A stretch of DNA of 32,901 bases from UBA1562 sp041653955. Lineage in GTDB: Bacteria; Omnitrophota; Gorgyraeia; Gygaellales; Profunditerraquicolaceae. This document shows, one piece after another, positions 15,607-23,638 of this stretch (position 1 is its first letter; the number at the start of each line of letters is the position of its first letter). The translations under genes were made by a program, and so were the position numbers. The notes beneath the pieces were generated by a model. The model saw only the letters and a list, made by a program, of their open reading frames with translations. It ran no database searches and had not been told where the DNA came from. The stretch spans positions 1 through 32,901 of the forward strand of contig JBAZEH010000018.1 of the NCBI GenBank assembly GCA_041653955.1, read 5' to 3'.

Positions 15607-16404
15607 TCAGGTATTCAACTTTTTCATATAATCCAGCCATCTGGCTTCCATATCGCCCAAATTTTGCATCCTGGTGCCATAGGCTGATTTTAGAGCGGCG
15701 TCTATGTTTTTACCGTCACGCAATTGCCTGCAAAAATCAGCAAAGGCGAGCGAACCATAAGCCTCTATCAGGAAGCCTACCAGCGTTACGGACTGCAGGT
15801 AATACTTGCTTATGAATTTCTCGTCCTTCATTTTCCTTATATCAGTTTCCATCATCTCTTTTAAAGGTATAAGCGTTCCGGTATCGTAAAGATAACGCGC
15901 CATAGCCTTGATATGTTTTCTCTTTGATGATTCCGCCCATTGGGCCACCCCCTCGTCCAGCCATAACGGGACTTCCCCCTTAAAACCTACGAAATCCCTG
16001 AATATAAGGTGCGCCAGTTCATGAGGCAGGAGCCCATCCATGAATTCATTGCTAAACACGTAGGTAGAAATTCTTTTATTGGTATAATCAGCCATCCCCA
16101 CAGACCAGTCGGGATAACCCGTGGCCTTTAGGTACTCTTTTCTGTCCGGATAAATATAGACCTTTACCCTCTTATCCCATGTCCAGAAATCGCTGTAACG
16201 CGGATAGCCCAGCTCCGAGGCGATATCCCTGTAGTATTTTTCCGCTCTATCCGACACATCTCTGGCAAACCTCTCCCGTCCTTCATAATAAACTATAAAA
16301 TGCTCGCTTTTTAACTCCTGCCAGGCATAAAGATGAGCGGCCCTGCCGAAGGCAAAAAGAAACAATAAAATAAATATGCCATGCGCCAATATTCTTTTTA
16401 ACAT
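15607..16404 (-). CDS. Exported peptidase MA-like (gluzincin) metalloprotease
   Basis: This 265-residue protein starts with a hydrophobic export signal (about residues 8-25). It then shows the peptidase MA-like pattern: an early F-I-V-Y-Y-E-G beta strand, and the zinc motif H128-E-L-A-H132 with E151 in W-L-D-E-G-V-A-Q-W as the likely third ligand 19 residues on. All catalytic residues are present, so it should be an active zinc protease outside the cytoplasm. It sits between the response regulators and gspG, 30 bases after the former and 13 before the latter. It could be a secretion-linked processing enzyme, but the substrate is unknown. It is not a prepilin peptidase, which is a polytopic aspartate protease. 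Confidence 0.82.
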   Translation of the reverse strand: MLKRILAHGIFILLFLFAFGRAAHLYAWQELKSEHFIVYYEGRERFARDVSDRAEKYYRDIASELGYPRYSDFWTWDKRVKVYIYPDRKEYLKATGYPDWSVGMADYTNKRISTYVFSNEFMDGLLPHELAHLIFRDFVGFKGEVPLWLDEGVAQWAESSKRKHIKAMARYLYDTGTLIPLKEMMETDIRKMKDEKFISKYYLQSVTLVGFLIEAYGSLAFADFCRQLRDGKNIDAALKSAYGTRMQNLGDMEARWLDYMKKLNT

Positions 16405-16434
16405 GGGTTCAATGCCCGGGAAACAGCGCTCTTT

Positions 16435-17163
16435 TTATTTGTATTTCTGCTGATTAAGGGTATTTACTTCTTTGAGGATCTTATCTATCTCAAAAGGTTT
16501 CCAGAAGAAGGCGCGCACGCCGATAGACTCCGCTTCCTTACCCCTGGTAGGATCTCCGGTGATTACTATTATCTCGGTCCCTGGTTTGGCCCTGAGTATC
16601 TTATTGCACAACTCCAGCCCGCTCATATCCTTTAAGCTTATATCCAGGAATAGCAGGTCAAAATCCCCTGCTTCTACCTGTTCTAACGCCTCCTTACCCG
16701 AGGCTACGGTTGTCACTTCATAATCACGTAGGAGTTTACGGAAAAAACTTAAGACTATCGGATCATCGTCAACAACCAGTATCTTCAGCCCGCTTTTCTT
16801 ACCCTTCTGGCTGCCGAATTCATTTTCTAGGATATCCGTCAATTGCTGGATATCAAATGGTTTCTTTATAGAGATGCTGGCGCCCTCGCGCACCGCCTCT
16901 TTCAGGATATCATCTACGGCATATCCTGTCATCATTACATATTTACTCTGCGGGGATATTTTTTTAAGTTCCCGCAATGTTTCTAGTCCGTTTAGCCCTG
17001 GCATCATGACGTCAACGAAAAATATATCAAAATGCTCCGCCTTAACCGCTTCTATAGCCTTTGCCCCGTCTTCAACTGCTTTAACCTTAACTCCCTTAAG
17101 AGAAAATATGCGCAACAAAAAGCTCCGGACCACCTCCTCATCGTCAATTATCAGGATATTCAT
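16435..17163 (-). CDS. Tandem receiver-domain response regulator
   Basis: This 242-residue protein consists of two complete CheY-like receivers and nothing else. Receiver 1 (about 1-115) has D-D-E at 7-9, phospho-acceptor D51 in F-F-V-D-V-M-M-P, and K101-P. Receiver 2 (about 126-238) has V-V-D-D-D, D174 in L-F-L-D-I-S and W-K-P. There is no DNA-binding or enzymatic output, so it must act by protein contact or as a phosphate relay. Its ATG overlaps the stop of the single-receiver gene upstream by one base. No histidine kinase is encoded in the window. Confidence 0.92.
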   Translation of the reverse strand: MNILIIDDEEVVRSFLLRIFSLKGVKVKAVEDGAKAIEAVKAEHFDIFFVDVMMPGLNGLETLRELKKISPQSKYVMMTGYAVDDILKEAVREGASISIKKPFDIQQLTDILENEFGSQKGKKSGLKILVVDDDPIVLSFFRKLLRDYEVTTVASGKEALEQVEAGDFDLLFLDISLKDMSGLELCNKILRAKPGTEIIVITGDPTRGKEAESIGVRAFFWKPFEIDKILKEVNTLNQQKYK

Positions 17164-17558
17164 CAGACAGTTCCCCCTTCCTTAAAAGCTATGGTTTTGT
17201 TTATCTCCTTCAGTAGTTCGGAGAAATCGTATGGTTTTGTTTTATACCCGACTACTCCCAAACGATACGCCTTTTTTATATCTTCTTCTTTGGTCAGCGC
17301 GGAGATGATAATAACGGGTATACCGTTAGTATCCTTGTCATTATTGAGCATCTCGCACACTTCAAGCCCCCCTATCGCAGGCATCAGCAGGTCCAGCAAT
17401 ATCAAATGGGGCTTAAATGACCTCGCCCTAGATAGGGAGTCTTTGGGGGTCTGTATCGCTTCCACCTCAAAGCCAGACAACTCTAAAAGCCTTTTAAGGC
17501 TGGTCAAAACAGCAATATCGTCGTCAACTACCAATATCCTTTTCTTTTCTGGTCTCAT
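17163..17558 (-). CDS. Single-receiver response regulator (CheY/PilH-like)
   Basis: This 131-residue receiver has the acidic pocket V-V-D-D-D, phospho-acceptor D56 (I-L-L-D-L-L-M-P), a conserved S in I-I-I-S-A and the lysine of K-T-K-P-Y. It has no output domain. The ATG overlaps the gspF stop by four bases and the next regulator begins at its own stop codon, so all three are coupled. By position it may tune the secretion machine, as PilG/PilH receivers do in twitching systems, but that is an inference. Confidence 0.92.
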   Translation of the reverse strand: MRPEKKRILVVDDDIAVLTSLKRLLELSGFEVEAIQTPKDSLSRARSFKPHLILLDLLMPAIGGLEVCEMLNNDKDTNGIPVIIISALTKEEDIKKAYRLGVVGYKTKPYDFSELLKEINKTIAFKEGGTV

Positions 17559-18763
17559 CGCGCCATGAAGTTAATCTGGAACACGGGAAGCAGCATGGAG
17601 ACTACTATAAAACCCACTATCAGCCCCATTACCAGGATCATTACCGGTTCCAGAAGACTGCTGATTATTTTTATCGCTTCGTCGGTATCGCGTTCATAGG
17701 AATCCGCGACTTCCGCCAGGGCCTCATCGAGCCTCCCCGACTCCTCCCCCACGCTTATAAGATTTGCCATAAAAACAGGGAATACCTTTGAACTTTTAAG
17801 GCTGGCACCGAGAGAACCTCCCTGCTCGAGTTCTTTGCGGCTCTCATCAAGCTGGTTCCTCAATGTCTGGTTATCCAATACGGGTATCGCTATATCCATC
17901 GCCCGCAGTATCGGTATGCCGTTCCTTATCAATAATTCCAGCGTGCGGCTGAAACGCGCCAGCTCCGCTTTCAAGACAAAGTCCCCTAACAGCGGTACGC
18001 GCAGTTTCAGCCTGCTTAACGGCAGCTTCATCGCCTTCATCTTTAGCTGCTGCCTTATCAAAACTACGAGTAATGCCACGACAACCCATATCCACCATTG
18101 GCGAAGGTACATACTCAACTTAAGCAGGATAACCGTCGGTAAAGGCAGCCCTTCTCCTAGAGTAGTGAATATATTCATCAAACGCGGCATGACAAAAGTC
18201 AGCATAAATATTACGGTGCCTGCCCCCACGACCGCCATAAGCGCCGGATAAGCCATCGCCGTACGCAGCTTGGAAACCATCTCTTCCTGTTTACTGCGAT
18301 ACTCGCATATCCTTAAGAGCGTCTCGGGGAGAGTGCCGCTGTCTTCCCCTGTCTTGATCATGGCGATATAAAGCCGCGAGAAAACGCCGGGGTAACGCGA
18401 AAGGGCCCCCGAAAAGGCATCCCCTTCTTTTATCATATCATGGATACCCGATATCATATCCGCCATCCTGCGGTTATCCGCCTGCTCCCTTATTATATTC
18501 AACGCATCCAGTATAGGCACTCCGGACCTGATAAGGCTGGCAAGCTGCCGGCTAAAAACAGTTATCTCGCGCGGCCTTACTTTGCGCGAAGATTTTGGCG
18601 CGTTGGACACTGCCAGGGGAGAAACCCCGCCTTCCTGTATCCTCACGGGTATATAACCCATACGGCTTATTTTCTCAAATGCCTCTTTTTCGGAAGGCGC
18701 CTCTATCGTATCTTCAACTATATCTTTGGGCCCTTTTTTGGCGCGATAACTATAGACGGGCAT
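17555..18763 (-). CDS. gspF: Type II secretion inner-membrane platform protein GspF
   Basis: The 402-residue length and layout are those of GspF/PilC: an N-terminal M-P-V-Y-S-Y-R-A-K-K start, two homologous cytoplasmic helical domains, each with the F-S-R-Q-L-A-S-L-I-R-S-G-V-P-I-L or F-S-R-T-L-E-L-L-I-R-N-G-I-P-I-L motif, and three membrane helices (about 165-190, 215-240 and 370-395). GspF forms the polytopic base that the GspE ATPase acts on to extrude pseudopilin subunits. It starts one base after gspE ends. Confidence 0.96.
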   Translation of the reverse strand: MPVYSYRAKKGPKDIVEDTIEAPSEKEAFEKISRMGYIPVRIQEGGVSPLAVSNAPKSSRKVRPREITVFSRQLASLIRSGVPILDALNIIREQADNRRMADMISGIHDMIKEGDAFSGALSRYPGVFSRLYIAMIKTGEDSGTLPETLLRICEYRSKQEEMVSKLRTAMAYPALMAVVGAGTVIFMLTFVMPRLMNIFTTLGEGLPLPTVILLKLSMYLRQWWIWVVVALLVVLIRQQLKMKAMKLPLSRLKLRVPLLGDFVLKAELARFSRTLELLIRNGIPILRAMDIAIPVLDNQTLRNQLDESRKELEQGGSLGASLKSSKVFPVFMANLISVGEESGRLDEALAEVADSYERDTDEAIKIISSLLEPVMILVMGLIVGFIVVSMLLPVFQINFMAR

Positions 18764-18764
18764 A

Positions 18765-20921
18765 TTAAACTTCTCCGTAATTTTCTACGTATCTGTCCAG
18801 CCTCGCCCTTTCAGATCCGCTTAGGCTTAAAAAACAGACGGCAATATCGTAATTCTTATCTCCAAGCATATCCGACCTGACCACCCTCACCAGGCACTCT
18901 ATAGGTTCTGCCGCGTCGGGTAACTCCAATTTAAGGTCAAGGATCGAACCTACAGCAATGGGCTCATCAAGAAAGAAAAGTACTCCTCCGGCGGATATAT
19001 TCTTTGTAACGCTCAAATGCTCCGCGGCAAGCCCGCGCTTAAGTAAAGCGTTATCCTTCTCCAGGATCTTATATGAGATATTTACCTTATCATTCAGCCG
19101 TTTATAAGCGCGCTTATCCGAACCGTGCAACTCATCATTTTTCACTGGGGCATTATCCTCCGGCAGGCCTGCGGAGGTAAACAAGCCCTTGACCTCGGGG
19201 GAATCTATCCCTTCTTCAACAGGGGTTACCTTCATGACTTCTTCGGGCGTGGTAAGGCCGCTGACCACCTTCTGCCATCCGTCCTGGCGCAATGTGCGCA
19301 TACCCCTGGCTATGGAACTTTTCTTTATCTGGCTGGAGGGGGATTTTTTCAGTATAAGGTCTTTTATAGCATCGTCAACCGGCAGCATCTCGTAAATAGC
19401 CGTCCTGCCGAAAAAACCGGTGAAATTACACGCAGGGCATCCTTTGCCGCGGTATACCTTAACATCACCGGTAGACTTCAGGCCAAGGTCCCTGGCAATC
19501 AGTTCTTTTAATTCTAGCGGAGCCCCCTTATCTTCATTTTTGCATTCCGGGCAGATCAGCCTTATCAGGCGCTGCGCGAGGAATGCCTCAACACTGGAAG
19601 CTAAAAGATAAGGCTCAACACCTATATCCAGTAAACGGGCTATACCGCTTGGCGCGTCATTAGTATGCAAGGTAGAAAATATAAGGTGCCCTGTCAAGGC
19701 CACCCTGATAGCTATCTCGGCAGTCTCAAGGTCCCTGACCTCGCCTACCATTATCACATCCGGGTCATGCCTCAATATGCTGCGTAAGCCCCTGGCGAAA
19801 TCCAGCCCTATCTCAGGCTGCACCTGTATCTGGATTATGCCGTTCATCTCATACTCAATCGGGTCCTCTATGGTTATGATCTTGCGTTCCTTGGTATTTA
19901 TCCTGTTCAGGGAAGCATAAAGGGTCGTGGTCTTACCGCTGCCGGTAGGCCCGGTAACAAAGATTATACCGTGCGGTTTCTGGATAAACGTCTCAAATAT
20001 CTTAAGGTCCCTCTTCGCCAGGCCAAGTTTCTCAAGGCTGAAAAGCATCTGCGTAGGGAGTATCCTTATTACTACGCTCTCGCCGAAAGGCGTAGGGATA
20101 GTAGATATACGCAAGTCCAAAACCTGCTCCTGCACCTTGACTATAGCGCGCCCGTCCTGAGGGAGGCGGCGCTCTACTATATTCAGGTTAGACATTATCT
20201 TTATGCGGGATATTATCGCGTTCAGAAAGTTTTTTATCTCACCCGGTATATTAGCGTCATATAACAGACCGTCTATACGGTAACGCAGGTTCACGCCATT
20301 CCTGTAGGGTTCTATATGTATATCGGTAGCCCTCTTTTTCCACCCTTCCAGGATTATCTGGTTTACCAGCCTTATGACCGAAGCGTCCCCAGCCAGCTTT
20401 TCTATATCTTCTACATTGCTGTCCCTTAATTCTGCAGAACATGTCAGTGGCTGCTGTGAAGTGATCTTATCCAGGGTCTCTGTGGCAAACCCGTAATATT
20501 TCTTTAAGGCCTCCAATATATCGCAGGACAACGCGAGGGTTAATTCAATATCAATGCCAAGCTGCGTCCTGATCTCATCCTGTATCTTTATATCCAGAGG
20601 AGTTGAAGCGGCGATAACCAGGACCCTCTCCTTGATCTCTATAGGGATAAACCTGTAATAAGCGGCGACCTTAAGAGGCACCTTATCCAATACGGACTTA
20701 TCCACGCTCATATCCTTTATATCAATAAACCTTAACTTAAGTTTATCGGCCAGGGCCGCAAGGATATCTTTTTCGTTCACGACGCCGGACTTAATCAACA
20801 GGTCTCGTAACTCCTCCTGCAGCGTATCGGCCTGTTTGATAAAAGGTTCCAGATCTTTACTGCTAAGTATCCCCTTCTCCATCAGGGCCTTACTCAATAG
20901 GATATCGTTTTTATTTGCCAT
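18765..20921 (-). CDS. gspE: Type II secretion/pilus assembly ATPase GspE with C-terminal PilZ domain
   Basis: Residues of about 1-150 form a degenerate MshEN-like N-terminal domain. The secretion ATPase core follows, with Walker A GPTGSGKT (324-331), the Asp box I-E-D-P-I-E, Walker B D-P-D-V-I-M-V-G-E-V-R-D (386-397), the His box G-H-L-I-F-S-T-L-H-T, and a zinc-binding tetracysteine C457, C460, C495 and C498. Unusually, residues of about 604-718 are a PilZ domain with both cyclic-di-GMP motifs intact: R-A-Y-K-R (RxxxR) and N-I-S-A-G-G (N/DxSxxG). Typical GspE proteins have 500-570 residues; the extra length here is the PilZ domain. The ATPase should power pseudopilus growth, probably with direct cyclic-di-GMP control. 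The start is 6 bases after the MshEN protein gene. Confidence 0.95.
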   Translation of the reverse strand: MANKNDILLSKALMEKGILSSKDLEPFIKQADTLQEELRDLLIKSGVVNEKDILAALADKLKLRFIDIKDMSVDKSVLDKVPLKVAAYYRFIPIEIKERVLVIAASTPLDIKIQDEIRTQLGIDIELTLALSCDILEALKKYYGFATETLDKITSQQPLTCSAELRDSNVEDIEKLAGDASVIRLVNQIILEGWKKRATDIHIEPYRNGVNLRYRIDGLLYDANIPGEIKNFLNAIISRIKIMSNLNIVERRLPQDGRAIVKVQEQVLDLRISTIPTPFGESVVIRILPTQMLFSLEKLGLAKRDLKIFETFIQKPHGIIFVTGPTGSGKTTTLYASLNRINTKERKIITIEDPIEYEMNGIIQIQVQPEIGLDFARGLRSILRHDPDVIMVGEVRDLETAEIAIRVALTGHLIFSTLHTNDAPSGIARLLDIGVEPYLLASSVEAFLAQRLIRLICPECKNEDKGAPLELKELIARDLGLKSTGDVKVYRGKGCPACNFTGFFGRTAIYEMLPVDDAIKDLILKKSPSSQIKKSSIARGMRTLRQDGWQKVVSGLTTPEEVMKVTPVEEGIDSPEVKGLFTSAGLPEDNAPVKNDELHGSDKRAYKRLNDKVNISYKILEKDNALLKRGLAAEHLSVTKNISAGGVLFFLDEPIAVGSILDLKLELPDAAEPIECLVRVVRSDMLGDKNYDIAVCFLSLSGSERARLDRYVENYGEV

Positions 20922-20927
20922 ATCTTA

Positions 20928-21392
20928 TTATATCTGTTTTAGGGTATTAGTGCCCATATATTTTTTATACCTCTGCGTGGCCTCATCCATATCCGAAGAT
21001 GAAACCAACACAAGCTCCAATTGCAGCCCCCTGGCTTCCTCTTCCGCCTTTTTGAGGGCCCAGACATTAAAAGGGTCTGTTATGGCTATGGTAACCTTAA
21101 GATTATCCCTTTTAAAAGGAAGATATTTATATTCTAACACCAAAGAGGCGCTGAAACTTTTCGCTGCCTGCCAGTCAATATATTGATTGCGCAGCTCAAC
21201 AAAAGGGATCCCGAACTGTTCCGATACAGCGAAGAGCAGATCTTTTTCCGCGATCATCCCCTTCTTGACCAGGATATCTCCCAGGTATTCCCCTGTATGC
21301 GCCTGGTCAGCGAGCGCTTCCTTGAGGCTTTCGGGAGTGACCAGTCCTTTTTCAGTAAGTATCTCTCCTAATTTTTTATTACTCTTTAACAT
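20928..21392 (-). CDS. Stand-alone MshEN (GspE N-terminal) domain protein
   Basis: This 154-residue protein carries two tandem MshEN motifs: K-L-G-E-I-L-T-E-K-G-L-V-T-P-E-S-L-K-E-A-L and Y-L-G-D-I-L-V-K-K-G-M-I-A-E-K-D-L, then F-G-I-P-F-V-E-L and a small alpha/beta part ending near R-Y-K-K-Y-M-G. This is the domain usually found at the N terminus of GspE/PilB ATPases, where it binds cyclic-di-GMP. The arginine that opens the R-L-G-x-x-L motif in well-studied binders is lysine here, so binding is uncertain. It has no ATPase core. It starts at the atpD stop codon (TAATG overlap) and precedes gspE by 6 bases, forming the junction between the ATPase and secretion genes. Confidence 0.85.
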   Translation of the reverse strand: MLKSNKKLGEILTEKGLVTPESLKEALADQAHTGEYLGDILVKKGMIAEKDLLFAVSEQFGIPFVELRNQYIDWQAAKSFSASLVLEYKYLPFKRDNLKVTIAITDPFNVWALKKAEEEARGLQLELVLVSSSDMDEATQRYKKYMGTNTLKQI

Positions 21393-22798
21393 TATACCAA
21401 TGCCCCGATAAGGTAAAACTCCTCTTCGGGCTTGGAATCAAAACGCCCGGCTATTATCCGCTCGCACCCGTCAAGGGTCTGCTCCGTGCTTACGTACTGC
21501 CCGCCTTTACCGGTATATGCTTCAGCCACAAAAAAGGGCTGCGTGAGAAAATTCTGGAGTTTGCGCGCGCGTTCATAGATGATCCTGTCGGCGGCTGACA
21601 GTTCATCTATGCCTACTACCAGGACTATGCGCCTTAATTCTTCATACCTCTGGAATATCCTTATTGCCTCCTGGGCGATATCAAAGTGCCTCTTGCCTAT
21701 GATATCTATATCCAGATTGGCGCTGGATGACAAAAGAGGGTCAATCGCCGGATATAAACCCAGCTGTATGCGTTCGCGGGAAAGCACCATAATAGAATCA
21801 AGAAAACTGAAGATGGCCACTACCGCCGGGTCAGTGAGGTCATCTGCCGGGACATATACTGCTTCAAAAGAAGTTACCGAGCCCCCTCCTTCGCTGGTAG
21901 TGCGTATCCTCTCGTGGAATTCGCTCGCCTCCGATACGAGTGTAGGCTGATAACCGGTTTCTGAAGGGACCCTCCCTAAAAGAGTGGATATCTCCGCCCC
22001 TGCCTGGACAAAACGGAAGATATTATCCACGAAGAGAAGCACATCCTGGTTCTTCTTCTGTATGGATTCGGCCATGGTAATACCGGTCATCGCCACCCCG
22101 AAACGCGCGCCCGGGGGTTCATTCATCTGTCCGAATACCATCATTGTCTTGGATAAAACTTCATGTTTCATCAGTTCAAAATAAAGCTCGTTACCCTCTC
22201 TGATACGCTCACCTACTCCGACGAATACGCAGCTGCCCTGGTATTTCTTTACTATGTGCTGTATGATCTCAAGGGTCAGGATACTTTTACCCAGGGCAGC
22301 CCCTCCCAGGATACCGGTCTTGCTACCTTTTACTACGGGAAAAAGCAGGTCAATTATCTTTATCCCGGTCTCCATCACTTCAAAGGTCCTCTTGCCGCTC
22401 TTCTCTGTCTTTACGAAGCTGCCCATCTCGGATTTTCTTATGTTAAATCTCTCCTCGGATACGATCTCGCCCTTCTGGTCTATCGGCTCTCCCAGCACGT
22501 TGATTATCCTGCCATAGACAGATTCTCCTGCCGGTATCTGTATGGAAGAAGCGGTGGCGAACGCCTCTTCGTTACGCTGTATATTTATTGTAGAATTAAT
22601 GGATATGCAGCGCGCGATATTCCCCGGGAGATGCTCCGCGACCTCAAGGACAACCGGCTCCTTGTCCACCGTATGAGTACGGATGACATTGAATATATTG
22701 GGCACATCCTTAGCCTCGGAGAACTTCACATCCACAACCGGCCCCTGCACGGAGACGATCCTGCCTACAGCCATATTATTTTCGCTATTAACTGGCAT
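21392..22798 (-). CDS. atpD: F-type ATPase catalytic subunit beta
   Basis: The start at 22798 (MPVNSENNMAVGRIV) has GAGG seven bases upstream and gives 468 residues, a normal length. The frame stays open further upstream, but that part lies inside atpG. Catalytic features are present: P-loop G-G-A-A-L-G-K-S (the usual motif is G-G-A-G-V-G-K-T), G-E-R-I-R-E-G-N, the Walker B strand L-L-F-V-D-N-I-F-R-F, L-L-G-R-V-P-S with the catalytic arginine, and the adenine-binding tyrosine in A-V-Y-V-P-A-D-D-L-T-D-P. The C-terminal DELSEED loop reads D-E-L-S-A-A-D, with two acidic residues lost. The sequence is clearly beta but divergent. It is the last of the ATPase genes; it overlaps atpG by 11 bases and the MshEN gene by one. 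Confidence 0.95.
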   Translation of the reverse strand: MPVNSENNMAVGRIVSVQGPVVDVKFSEAKDVPNIFNVIRTHTVDKEPVVLEVAEHLPGNIARCISINSTINIQRNEEAFATASSIQIPAGESVYGRIINVLGEPIDQKGEIVSEERFNIRKSEMGSFVKTEKSGKRTFEVMETGIKIIDLLFPVVKGSKTGILGGAALGKSILTLEIIQHIVKKYQGSCVFVGVGERIREGNELYFELMKHEVLSKTMMVFGQMNEPPGARFGVAMTGITMAESIQKKNQDVLLFVDNIFRFVQAGAEISTLLGRVPSETGYQPTLVSEASEFHERIRTTSEGGGSVTSFEAVYVPADDLTDPAVVAIFSFLDSIMVLSRERIQLGLYPAIDPLLSSSANLDIDIIGKRHFDIAQEAIRIFQRYEELRRIVLVVGIDELSAADRIIYERARKLQNFLTQPFFVAEAYTGKGGQYVSTEQTLDGCERIIAGRFDSKPEEEFYLIGALV

Positions 22799-23636
22799 AC
22801 AATAACCTCGCTGCGAACAGCTCGCGCATATTGCGGTCAATAAGCTCATGCCTTACCCTGAAATATTCCAGGCGGGTCTTGCCGTCCGTTTCCTTCAATT
22901 TCTGCGAACTCTCCTCAAGGTGCACGAAACGCGCCGCGAACTCGGCCAGGCGGCTCAATCCAAATATCTCGTAAAATTTCTGCCCTATCCAGGTATACGC
23001 CAAATACTCCACTATACCCTTTATATCTGATTCCATGAGTACTTCCTCCGGATATTGCCTTTCTTCGGTAATACCCGTTATACTTTTGGCAAACGGAAGA
23101 AATTCCACTATCTCTACTTTCTGGACCGTAAATGAGATCGGCTTGGGATAAACCACCTTAAGGGACCCGAAAGACCCGTCAAGGACCTTATGGACGCAAT
23201 AATCCCTCAGTTGCATCGCCTGCCCGTAACGCTCTTCATCTTTTATCCCGGGGAAGGCGACAAAAGCAGCTCTGCTCTCGGAGGCGTACATCCTACCGCG
23301 GTCTCCCACGACGATGAGTTTCCCCGGTTTCTTCTCAAGCTCGGAAAGAGCGGAACTTACAACCTGCATATTCAACCCGCCCAAAAGCCCCGTATCCGAA
23401 GTAATAGCCACCACCGCCATAGGCAGGTCATTATCTTCAAAAAACATATGCCTTATCTTATTGGCGTCCAGCACCCCGAAAAAACCCTCTATCTCCGAAA
23501 TGAGCTTTTCAAAACCCTTTATCTTATGTTCAAGTATCCTGTATTGGGTTACGGCGATATTCTTCAGTGCCTCAATAAGCGCCGCTAAGCCGCGGTTAAA
23601 TTCCAGGTCCCTCTTAAGTACGGATAATGTCTTCAT
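22788..23636 (-). CDS. atpG: F-type ATPase central-stalk subunit gamma
   Basis: At 282 residues it matches gamma in length. It has an N-terminal long helix (residues 1-55), the central Rossmann-like part with I-T-S-D-T-G-L-L-G-G-L-N (the common form is S-D-R-G-L-C-G-G-L-N), and a C-terminal helix. The C-terminal helix is highly diverged: the usual M-K-A-A-T-D-N-A segment is not recognisable, although a long amphipathic helix (R-V-R-H-E-L-I-D-R-N-M-R-E-L-F) is present. Gamma couples rotation in Fo to catalysis in F1. It starts two bases after the alpha stop and overlaps beta. Confidence 0.9.
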   Translation of the reverse strand: MKTLSVLKRDLEFNRGLAALIEALKNIAVTQYRILEHKIKGFEKLISEIEGFFGVLDANKIRHMFFEDNDLPMAVVAITSDTGLLGGLNMQVVSSALSELEKKPGKLIVVGDRGRMYASESRAAFVAFPGIKDEERYGQAMQLRDYCVHKVLDGSFGSLKVVYPKPISFTVQKVEIVEFLPFAKSITGITEERQYPEEVLMESDIKGIVEYLAYTWIGQKFYEIFGLSRLAEFAARFVHLEESSQKLKETDGKTRLEYFRVRHELIDRNMRELFAARLLYAS

Positions 23637-23638
23637 AT

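Noticed and set aside
22163..22843. Plus-strand open frame of 226 codons opposite atpD
   Set aside because: It is antisense to the conserved beta subunit gene and shows no domain or credible ribosome binding site.
22799..22849. Extended N terminus for the beta subunit
   Set aside because: The extra 17 codons lie inside atpG, begin upstream of the good ribosome binding site and have no match to the family; the ATG at 22798 is better.
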